Source: Clostridia bacterium (GTDB lineage: Bacteria; Bacillota; Clostridia; Oscillospirales; CAG-272). From it: a DNA stretch of 7,643 nucleotides. The position numbers and the translations under genes are program-made. The notes under the pieces are model-generated. The model did not search any database, was not told where the DNA came from, and was given only the letters and a program-made list of their open reading frames with translations. The stretch is from assembly GCA_017382555.1 (NCBI GenBank), contig JAFOAB010000082.1, positions 1-7,643 on the forward strand. Direction: 5' to 3'. Of the stretch, positions 1 through 5,783 are shown piece after piece (positions within the stretch are counted from its first letter, which is position 1; the number at the start of each line of letters is the position of its first letter).

Positions 1-2
1 AC

Positions 3-521
3 GCGCTCCGCGAGAATATCGGCTACGTAATGCAGAAATCCGAGCTGTTCTCCGACACCGTGGAAAATAACATTCTGTGGGGTAAGCAAGATGCAACTGC
101 GGATGAGGTTCGCGAGGCGGCTAAAATAGCGCAGGCGGACGATTTTGTTTCCGCAATGCCCGATGGCTACGGTACTTATATAGCGGAGAAGGGAGCATCT
201 CTGTCCGGTGGACAGAAGCAGCGTCTTTCCATTGCTCGTGCAATGGTCAGAAAGCCGAAGATCCTTATTCTTGATGACAGCACGTCCGCGCTTGACCTCG
301 AAACCGAGGCGAGACTTAGGAGAGCGCTTCGCGAGGCGCTTGCCGACACCACGGTAATTCTTATTGCACAGCGTATCGCCAGCGTAAGAAACGCGGACAG
401 AATTGCGGTGCTTGAGAACGGCTCCATTATCGCGTGCGACAAGCATGATGCACTAATGGACAGCTGTGCGGTATACCGCGACATTTACAATTCTCAAACG
501 AAGGGAGGGGACGCACAGTGA
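3..521 (+). CDS. ABC exporter half-transporter, degenerate-site subunit (C-terminal part only)
   Basis: This is the last 172 codons of an ABC-transporter ATPase domain; the start lies before the window. Seen: Q-loop Gln at 33-35, a canonical LSGGQ signature at 201-215, Walker B reading LILDDS with Asp (276-278) where the catalytic Glu normally sits, and a switch-loop Gln (369-371, IAQR) in place of the usual His. Walker A and any membrane domain would lie upstream. These substitutions are the known marks of the non-catalytic subunit of heterodimeric type IV exporters such as TM287/TM288 and BmrCD. The stop overlaps the next gene's GTG start by 4 bp, so the two are translationally coupled and almost certainly form one membrane exporter. 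The intact signature here should complete the active ATP site whose Walker motifs come from the partner. The substrate (drug, lipid or peptide) cannot be read from the sequence. Confidence 0.93.
   Translation, partial: ALRENIGYVMQKSELFSDTVENNILWGKQDATADEVREAAKIAQADDFVSAMPDGYGTYIAEKGASLSGGQKQRLSIARAMVRKPKILILDDSTSALDLETEARLRRALREALADTTVILIAQRIASVRNADRIAVLENGSIIACDKHDALMDSCAVYRDIYNSQTKGGDAQ
501..510 (+). promoter_or_regulatory. RBS that decides the GTG start of the second ABC gene
   Basis: A purine run AAGGGAGGGG ends 7 nt before GTG at 518. The alternative in-frame ATG at 530 would be 19 nt away, so the GTG start is preferred. The RBS lies inside the end of the upstream gene, consistent with coupled translation. 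Confidence 0.75.
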
Positions 522-2410
522 ACGGACCTATGAGAGGACCTGCAATTCCCGGACCGGGCGGCCCCGGAGGTCCCGGAGGACCCGGCAGAGGAGGCCCGCA
601 CGGCAGACCCGGCGGACCTATGGGCGCGCGTATGAACGGCGAAAAGCCGAAGCAGCTTAAGCGTACACTCGGCAGACTTTTCCGTTACATCGGTAAAAGC
701 AAGGTAATGCTTATCGGTGTTCTGCTTGCAACCCTTTGTGTTACTGTTGCCGATCTTATCGGTCCTGCGCTTCAGGGTGAGGCAATAAAGACCATCGTTT
801 ACGATGAGGCAACAAAGCACATTACCGTTGATTTTGAACGCCTTCTTTACCTTCTCGGCGGTATGGCGGTAATATATGCGCTTTCGTCGCTTTTCGGCTA
901 CGTGCAGAGCTTCATTTCCGCAAAGCTTTCGCAGACCACCGTGCATATGCTCAGGCGCGATCTGTTCAAAAAGATATCCAAGCTTCCCATCAAATATACG
1001 GATACACACAGCCACGGCGATATAATGAGCCGTATGACCAATGACGTTGAGAACGTCTCCAATACCATTTCGCAGTCCGTTGCATCGCTGATGTCCAGCC
1101 TTCTTACGCTTATCGGTGCTTTTGCAATGATGCTCAAGTACAGCTGGCAGCTTACACTTATTGCGATGATAACCATTCCGCTGACAATTTTCCTTTCCTC
1201 GTATCTTGCGAAGTTTATGCGCAAATACTATAAGCGTCAGCAGCAGCTGCTCGGTGAGCTTAACGGAAAGACCGAGGAAATGGTAACCGGCTATAAAACC
1301 GTTATGGCTTACGGCAGGGAGCAAGCGGCGATCGAGGACTTCGCCGTTACAAGCGAGGAGTATAAGAAGGTCGGTATCAAGGCACGCACACTCGGAGGTC
1401 TTATGGGCCCCGTTATGAACGTCATCGGCAATTTGCAGTACCTTGTGCTTGCAACTGCCGGCGGCTTGTTCGCTATCAAGGGTGTGCTTCGCATCGGTGA
1501 TATACATTCCGTGCTCCAGTATTCCAAAAAGTTCACTCGTCCCGTAAACGAGATTGCAAATCAGTACGCGCAGATACTTACCGCGCTTGCGGGCGCAGAG
1601 CGTATTTTCGATATGCTTGATACGGAGGATGAGATTGACGAGGGAACTACCGAAATGCCCGAGGAAAGCGTTATCGGAAACGTGAGCTTCGATAACGTAC
1701 ACTTCTCCTACGTTCCCGAAAAGCCCGTGCTTAAGGGACTTGATCTTGCGGTAAGACCCGGACAGAAGATCGCGATCGTAGGTGCAACAGGCTCAGGTAA
1801 AACTACCGTCGTTAATTTGCTTACCAGATTTTACGAAACAGATTCCGGCTCCATCACCCTTGACGGAGTTGATATCCGTGAGATTCCCAAAAAGGATCTG
1901 CGCGGTTGCATCGGTATGGTATTGCAGGATACGGTGCTGTTTGCAGATACGATAGAAGCAAATATCCGTATGGGTAAGACCGAGGCAAGCGAGGAGGAAA
2001 TGAAGGAGGCTGCGCGCGTTGCGCATGCGTCCGACTTTATTGAGCGTTTGCCCGATGGTTATGCAACTGTCCTCGCGGAGGGCGGTAGTAACCTAAGCCA
2101 GGGTCAGCGCCAGCTTATTTCAATCGCACGCGCGGTGCTAAACGATCCGAAGATACTCATTCTTGACGAGGCAACATCAAGCGTTGATACCCGTACCGAG
2201 AAGCATATTCAGGATGCACTCAATAAGCTTATGGAGGGAAGAACCGCAATTATTATTGCGCACCGCCTTTCCACCATCATAGATTCCGATATGATAGTTG
2301 TTATAAGTGATGGCGCCGTTGCCGAATGCGGAACACACGAGGAGCTTCTTCTTGCGGGCGGCGAGTACGCTAAGCTGTACAGAAATCAGTATGCGGGCAT
2401 AGAAACCTAA
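518..2410 (+). CDS. ABC exporter half-transporter, catalytic subunit (fused membrane and ATPase domains)
   Basis: A complete 630-residue half-transporter, normal length for a fused exporter. Residues 1-38 are a Gly/Pro/Arg-rich, low-complexity cytoplasmic tail. About six membrane helices follow (roughly 62-84, 107-133, 183-206, 209-231, 295-320 and a weaker sixth near 330-360), then an ATPase domain from about 395. Motifs: Walker A GATGSGKT (422-429), Q-loop Gln470, signature LSQGQ (526-530), Walker B LILDE with catalytic Glu551, and switch His582. Walker A, Glu551 and His582 are intact, but the signature has Gln for the first Gly. As I recall it, TM288 of Thermotoga carries the same LSQGQ. 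So this is the catalytic partner of the upstream subunit, and its altered signature faces the degenerate site. The GTG start overlaps the upstream stop. No clear hairpin terminator follows before the prfB promoter. Substrate unknown; multidrug or lipid export is a guess. Confidence 0.95.
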   Translation: MNGPMRGPAIPGPGGPGGPGGPGRGGPHGRPGGPMGARMNGEKPKQLKRTLGRLFRYIGKSKVMLIGVLLATLCVTVADLIGPALQGEAIKTIVYDEATKHITVDFERLLYLLGGMAVIYALSSLFGYVQSFISAKLSQTTVHMLRRDLFKKISKLPIKYTDTHSHGDIMSRMTNDVENVSNTISQSVASLMSSLLTLIGAFAMMLKYSWQLTLIAMITIPLTIFLSSYLAKFMRKYYKRQQQLLGELNGKTEEMVTGYKTVMAYGREQAAIEDFAVTSEEYKKVGIKARTLGGLMGPVMNVIGNLQYLVLATAGGLFAIKGVLRIGDIHSVLQYSKKFTRPVNEIANQYAQILTALAGAERIFDMLDTEDEIDEGTTEMPEESVIGNVSFDNVHFSYVPEKPVLKGLDLAVRPGQKIAIVGATGSGKTTVVNLLTRFYETDSGSITLDGVDIREIPKKDLRGCIGMVLQDTVLFADTIEANIRMGKTEASEEEMKEAARVAHASDFIERLPDGYATVLAEGGSNLSQGQRQLISIARAVLNDPKILILDEATSSVDTRTEKHIQDALNKLMEGRTAIIIAHRLSTIIDSDMIVVISDGAVAECGTHEELLLAGGEYAKLYRNQYAGIET

Positions 2411-2429
2411 GGAAAATTTTGCAATACTC

Positions 2430-2458
2430 TTGCAATAGCTCCTTGAATATGGTAAAAT
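2430..2458 (+). promoter_or_regulatory. Sigma-A-type promoter for prfB
   Basis: -35 TTGCAA (2430-2435), a 17-nt spacer and -10 TAAAAT (2453-2458), preceded by TGG as an extended -10. Transcription would start near 2464-2466, giving a leader of about 50 nt before the TTG start. It separates prfB from the ABC operon. Confidence 0.65.
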
Positions 2459-2490
2459 GTCTTGAATAGTAATCTTTAATTTAACATTAT

Positions 2491-2503
2491 GCGGCTATGC
2501 CGC
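2491..2503 (+). other. Short leader hairpin just before the prfB RBS
   Basis: GCGGC (2491-2495), loop TAT, GCCGC (2499-2503): a 5-bp GC-only stem ending 5 nt before the GGAGGA box. It covers the ATG at 2489, which supports reading this stretch as untranslated leader. No T-tract follows, so it is not a terminator. A regulatory role is only possible. Confidence 0.4.
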
Positions 2504-2508
2504 CAATT

Positions 2509-2514
2509 GGAGGA
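2509..2514 (+). promoter_or_regulatory. RBS that decides the TTG start of prfB
   Basis: GGAGGA; its GGAGG core ends 5 nt before TTG at 2519. The longer in-frame reading from ATG at 2489 has no purine-rich box upstream and would begin inside a hairpin. Confidence 0.7.
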
Positions 2515-2518
2515 ACCC

Positions 2519-3634
2519 TTGATAATTGCACTTGAGGAAGCGCGTCACGAGCTTATTTCTTACCGTGAGAAAATAGTAGAGCTTGGCAATGCGCTGAGAA
2601 TAGAGGCTGAAAAGACCGAGCTTGAGGAGCTTGAGAAGCTTACGCTTGCCGATAACTTCTGGGGCGACCAGGAGAATTCAGGTAAGGTTCTTCAGTCCAT
2701 CAAACGTAAAAAAGATAAGATCGAGGCTTATGAGGCTCTCTGCGTAAAGCTTGAGGATGCCATTACCCTTGCGGAGATGGCTATCGAAGAAAATGACGAA
2801 GGCTTTGTTGACGAGGTTCAAAGCGAGCTTGCGGGTATTGTTGATGAGGAGGAGAAGCGTCGTATCGAGGCTCTTCTTTCCGGAGAATATGACCGCAACA
2901 ATGCAATCCTTTCCTTCCATCCCGGTGCCGGCGGTACCGAGGCGCAGGATTGGGCGCTTATGCTATACCGTCTCTATACCCGTTGGGGTGAAAAGCACGG
3001 CTATACCGTAAAGCTCATCGACTGGCTGGACGGCGAGGAAGCGGGTCTTAAGTGCGCAACCATCACCATTGAGGGTGAGAACGCATACGGATACCTTAAG
3101 AGCGAGAATGGTGTACACCGTCTTGTTCGCGTATCCCCCTACGATTCCTCGGGACGCAGACACACCTCGTTTGCATCCGTTGAGGTTATGCCCGAGTTTG
3201 AGGATGACGGAAACATCGAGCTGAAGGACGAGGATCTCGAGATCACAGCGCATCGCTCCAGCGGTGCGGGCGGACAGCACGTTAATAAGACCGACTCCGC
3301 TATCCGTATAGTTCACAAGCCCACGGGTATCGTTGTCGGCTGTCAGACAGAGCGTAGCCAGCTCCAGAATAAGGAGACCGCGCTTCGTATGCTCCGCTCC
3401 AAGCTGATGGAGATCAAGGCGCGCGAGAAGCTTGATAAGATCGAGGATATCAAGGGCGTTAAGACGAATATCGAGTGGGGTGCGCAGATCCGTTCCTACG
3501 TATTTATGCCTTATACGCTTGCAAAGGATACCCGTACAGGCTATGAGGATGGAAATATCACCGCTGTTATGGACGGTGAAATTGACGGATTTATCAATGC
3601 ATACCTCAAGATGAATGCGAATAATAATAAGTAA
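2519..3634 (+). CDS. prfB: Peptide chain release factor 2 (RF2)
   Basis: RF2 recognises UGA and UAA stop codons in the ribosomal A site and triggers hydrolysis of peptidyl-tRNA. From TTG at 2519 the product is 371 aa, the usual RF2 length; the in-frame ATG at 2489 would add ten atypical residues and lacks an RBS. Order: N-terminal helical domain (about 1-105), then the core with the catalytic SSGAGGQHVN segment (GGQ at 251-253; the Gln is the conserved methylated residue). The stop-recognition tripeptide region reads RVSPYDSSGRR, with SPY at 206-208 instead of the usual SPF. The flanking SSGRRHTSF block is RF2-like rather than RF1-like. The reading frame is uninterrupted: at Leu26-Arg27 (CTG AGA), where many prfB genes carry an in-frame UGA and +1 shift, there is neither a UGA nor an upstream AGGGGG-like stimulator. 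UGA is used as a stop by two genes here (519-521 and 5554-5556), so RF2 is needed. Confidence 0.96.
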   Translation: MIIALEEARHELISYREKIVELGNALRIEAEKTELEELEKLTLADNFWGDQENSGKVLQSIKRKKDKIEAYEALCVKLEDAITLAEMAIEENDEGFVDEVQSELAGIVDEEEKRRIEALLSGEYDRNNAILSFHPGAGGTEAQDWALMLYRLYTRWGEKHGYTVKLIDWLDGEEAGLKCATITIEGENAYGYLKSENGVHRLVRVSPYDSSGRRHTSFASVEVMPEFEDDGNIELKDEDLEITAHRSSGAGGQHVNKTDSAIRIVHKPTGIVVGCQTERSQLQNKETALRMLRSKLMEIKAREKLDKIEDIKGVKTNIEWGAQIRSYVFMPYTLAKDTRTGYEDGNITAVMDGEIDGFINAYLKMNANNNK

Positions 3635-3638
3635 TATT

Positions 3639-3645
3639 AAGGAGG
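3639..3645 (+). promoter_or_regulatory. RBS that decides the start of the small membrane protein
   Basis: AAGGAGG, 8 nt before ATG at 3654. The frame stays open further upstream into the end of prfB, but this box fixes the ATG at 3654 as the start. Confidence 0.8.
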
Positions 3646-3653
3646 ATAAAATA

Positions 3654-3965
3654 ATGAAAAAGACCAGACTTTACGTAGGTATAACCCTTATTGTTCAGGC
3701 CATCTCCTTTGTGTTTATGTTTATTTTGCTCTGCGCTAAAAAGAAGAGCATTGCTGCGGCTTTCCTTGCAGTTGCTACCATGGAGGGATGTGCAGGTGCA
3801 TATCTCCTTTGGCAGTACAAGCAGGATCTTAACGAGATCGATGACGGCTTCGGTGCTGATTTCTTCGGTGACGAGGAGTTCGATTTTGATGAGGATGCCG
3901 TTAATGCCGATCTCTGTTGCGAGGATGAGGCTGATATTCCTGCCGAGGAGGAGCCTGAGGCGTAA
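3654..3965 (+). CDS. Small two-helix membrane protein with acidic C-terminal tail, function unknown
   Basis: 103 aa, not recognised as a named family. Residues 6-28 form a hydrophobic helix (LYVGITLIVQ...LLCA), followed by a KKK turn at 29-31 and a second helix at about 32-53. The rest (about 58-103) is extremely acidic, with Asp/Glu making up roughly half of it (FFGDEEFDFDEDA and a terminal EEEPEA), and carries a Cys-Cys pair at 88-89. The positive-inside pattern (MKK at the N-terminus) suggests the acidic tail is cytoplasmic; the KKK between the helices makes this less certain. It begins 19 nt after the prfB stop with a strong RBS and ends just before a terminator, so it is probably co-transcribed with prfB. 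No signal peptide cleavage or catalytic motif is visible. The acidic tail could bind cations or basic proteins; that is inference only. Confidence 0.8.
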   Translation: MKKTRLYVGITLIVQAISFVFMFILLCAKKKSIAAAFLAVATMEGCAGAYLLWQYKQDLNEIDDGFGADFFGDEEFDFDEDAVNADLCCEDEADIPAEEEPEA

Positions 3966-3989
3966 TTTAAAACTCCCTTGCATTTACAG

Positions 3990-4023
3990 AAGCACCTTGG
4001 TAATCTTTGCCAAGGTGCTTTTT
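3990..4023 (+). terminator. Intrinsic terminator after the prfB unit
   Basis: Perfect 10-bp stem AGCACCTTGG (3991-4000) / CCAAGGTGCT (4010-4019), 9-nt loop, then TTTT to 4023. One more A-T pair (3990/4020) extends it. It closes the prfB and small membrane protein transcript. Confidence 0.9.
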
Positions 4024-4077
4024 ATGTAAAAAATACGTTGAATAATTGTATATTTCGGTCAAAATGTTTAAAAGATA

Positions 4078-4106
4078 TTGCATTTTCATACACTATGTTG
4101 TAATAT
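4078..4106 (+). promoter_or_regulatory. Sigma-A-type promoter for the first surface protein
   Basis: -35 TTGCAT (4078-4083), 17-nt spacer, -10 TAATAT (4101-4106), in an AT-rich region. Transcription would start near 4113, about 37 nt before the ATG. Confidence 0.6.
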
Positions 4107-4149
4107 AAGTCTGTAGAAATATTATTTCTAACATTTTTGGAGGTACATA

Positions 4150-5556
4150 ATGAAAAGAATCGTTTCTCTTATTCTTGTAGCGCTTATGGCGCTTATGCTT
4201 GTTCCCGCAATCAGCGTTGCTGCAGCAGGAACCGCGAAGACCGATGCAGTTGTATTCCTTAATGGAACTACAGGTGCAGATACCAATGACGGTAAGACCC
4301 CCGACACCGCAGTAGCTACCTTTAACAAGGCAATCGAGGTAGCAAACACCTACGGTGACGTTCCCGCTGTTACTATTGTAGTTGCAGGACCTACTGCAAT
4401 TGGCGAAGAGTCCAACAACATTACTGCAGACAGCACACATCCCATTGTTCTTACAAGCTATTATGACGGAGTTGACTACCGCACAAACGGTGCTGCACTT
4501 TCGACTTCCGCTTCTAAGACCGTTTCTGTTTATTTCTTCAACGCTGATTACACATTTGATTACATAACCTTTAAGGCTATGAACACCAACGCTATCTTTG
4601 CTATGCAGTACAACAACCTTATTGTTACCGAAAACTGTAACGTTGTTGGTATTGAGGGTAAGGAAGATGTTTCCACCTCTTACCCCATCCTCCTGCTTGG
4701 TAACAACAAGTCTACGGATAAGGCAGCGGGCGACCCTACTGTTACAAAGGACGTTGTTGTTACGGTAAATGGTGGTACATGGCAATATATCCGTTCCGGC
4801 GACCGCGACTGCAGAACTACCTTCGACGGTAATATGACCATTAACATCACCGGCGGTGATTTCAGAAACGGTACCGCTACAGAAGCAAACTTCAATTCCA
4901 ACGGTAATATCAACACCCCTAGCGGTAAGGGTAACTACGGTCCTAACGCTAAGATCGTTATGAACATCAGTGGTGGTGTCCTTGATAACTTTGCAATTTC
5001 CTGCCAGCAGACATCCTCTACTCTTTCCGAGGCTGATATCACCGTTAACGTATATGACGGTGCTGTTATCAAGGGTATGTTCGCAGCTATCCAGACCGGT
5101 AACACCATGTTCTTTGGTAAGGCTACCATGAACATCTACGGCGGTGACCTTTCCGGTATCACCATGGCTGATCTTAACAACGTTGCAGCATCTAACGGCA
5201 CAACTCTTACCATCAACCACGATCCTAACAATGCCGCTTCCGCAGCAGCATTCAAGGCTCTCAAGGATGCTAGCCTTGGCGACAGCGATTGCACCTATGG
5301 CGAGATCAAGGTAGAGGCTACTACCGATGCTCCCGTTGTTACCGATGCTCCCGTAGTTACCGAGGCTCCCGCTACCGAGGCTCCTGTAGTTACCGAGGCT
5401 CCCGTAGCTACCGACGCACCCGTTGTTACTACCGAGGCTCCCGCACAGCCCGAGGATACTCCCGCTACCGGTGATGCTTCCGTTATGGTAGTATTCGCAG
5501 CTGCTGCTGTACTCTCCGTTGCTGCTGTTGTAGTAATCAAGAAGAGAGAGAACTGA
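4150..5556 (+). CDS. Secreted, probably wall-anchored beta-helix surface protein (paralogue 1)
   Basis: 468 aa. Start fixed by GGAGG (4139-4143) 6 nt upstream. Signal peptide at 1-24/26 (MKR, long hydrophobic run, AISVA-A). Residues 33-387 are rich in short beta strands with recurring turns such as NITGGD, NISGGV, VYDGAV and NIYGGD at 25-45-residue spacing, as expected of a right-handed parallel beta-helix (pectin-lyase-like fold). The N-terminal cap pattern GADTNDGKTPDTAVATFNKA is common in such proteins. The longest block shared with the next gene is GTWxYxRxGDRD (209-220) followed by TFDGNMTI. Residues 392-432 are seven T(E/D)AP units forming a Thr/Pro stalk. The C-terminus is TPATGD (437-442), a hydrophobic helix (445-463) and KKREN, a sortase-type sorting signal with Thr instead of Leu. 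No catalytic residues can be assigned. Role inferred: displayed binding or carbohydrate-facing protein. Consistent use of GTT, ACC, AAC, GGT and GCT suggests good expression. Confidence 0.9.
   Translation: MKRIVSLILVALMALMLVPAISVAAAGTAKTDAVVFLNGTTGADTNDGKTPDTAVATFNKAIEVANTYGDVPAVTIVVAGPTAIGEESNNITADSTHPIVLTSYYDGVDYRTNGAALSTSASKTVSVYFFNADYTFDYITFKAMNTNAIFAMQYNNLIVTENCNVVGIEGKEDVSTSYPILLLGNNKSTDKAAGDPTVTKDVVVTVNGGTWQYIRSGDRDCRTTFDGNMTINITGGDFRNGTATEANFNSNGNINTPSGKGNYGPNAKIVMNISGGVLDNFAISCQQTSSTLSEADITVNVYDGAVIKGMFAAIQTGNTMFFGKATMNIYGGDLSGITMADLNNVAASNGTTLTINHDPNNAASAAAFKALKDASLGDSDCTYGEIKVEATTDAPVVTDAPVVTEAPATEAPVVTEAPVATDAPVVTTEAPAQPEDTPATGDASVMVVFAAAAVLSVAAVVVIKKREN
5323..5445 (+). repeat. 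T(E/D)AP tandem repeat stalk, paralogue 1
   Basis: Seven units of 15-18 nt built from ACC GAx GCT CCx (GTA/GTT) codons, encoding T(E/D)AP with one to three extra residues. It links the beta-helix body to the sorting signal. Pro/Thr-rich repeats like this usually act as wall-spanning spacers. Confidence 0.9.
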
Positions 5557-5571
5557 TTAATTATACTTTTG

Positions 5572-5601
5572 AAAACGCACCCGTGAAAACGGGTGCGTTT
5601 T
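5572..5601 (+). terminator. Intrinsic terminator after surface protein 1
   Basis: Perfect 13-bp stem AAAACGCACCCGT (5572-5584) / ACGGGTGCGTTTT (5589-5601) with a GAAA tetraloop (5585-5588). The A-run and T-run on opposite sides could let it work in both directions, although no gene is seen on the minus strand. Confidence 0.92.
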
Positions 5602-5700
5602 GCATTGTTAAAGTGTAATAATTTAAATTTGGTAATTTGTTTATAATAAACAAAATATTGAAAAACTACAAACAGAACTTGTTATTTTGGTAAAAAAGAC

Positions 5701-5729
5701 TTGTAAAAAATTGCAATATAATATAGAAT
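5701..5729 (+). promoter_or_regulatory. Sigma-A-type promoter for the second surface protein
   Basis: -35 TTGTAA (5701-5706), 17-nt spacer, -10 TAGAAT (5724-5729). A perfect TATAAT also lies at 5717-5722 but has no -35 at the right distance. Transcription would start near 5736, leaving a leader of about 48 nt. Sequence from 5602 to 5700 is AT-rich with nothing else recognised. Confidence 0.5.
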
Positions 5730-5783
5730 ATTGTTTGTATAAATATTTGGTTGCGAAGACCAAAAATTCTTTGGAGGTACAAA

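Noticed and set aside
550..640. Gly/Pro-rich N-terminus of the second ABC subunit as a collagen-like or novel domain
   Set aside because: Gly/Pro/Arg-rich N-terminal tails are common on this exporter subunit in Clostridia; the run is short and low-complexity with no regular GXY register beyond a few triplets.
494..1702. Long open frame (402 codons) on the minus strand opposite the second ABC gene
   Set aside because: It is codon-aligned with the sense gene, so it stays open merely because TTA, CTA and TCA codons are rare there. It has Cys/His-rich, non-protein-like composition, and the sense protein is unmistakable.
2489..2518. ATG at 2489 as the prfB start
   Set aside because: No RBS upstream, it falls inside a GC hairpin, and it adds residues not typical of RF2; TTG at 2519 has a GGAGGA box at good spacing.
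2585..2610. Programmed +1 frameshift site in prfB
   Set aside because: Checked around codon 26: no in-frame UGA, no CTT TGA C slip site and no strong SD-like stimulator; the frame is continuous.
4093..5220. 375-codon minus-strand open frame opposite surface protein 1
   Set aside because: Codon-aligned shadow of the sense gene for the same reason. No RBS or promoter sense, and the plus-strand product has signal peptide, stalk and anchor in order.
5323..5445. CRISPR-like or non-coding tandem repeat
   Set aside because: Units are 15-18 nt with no unique spacers, keep the reading frame and encode a Thr/Pro stalk, so this is a coding repeat.
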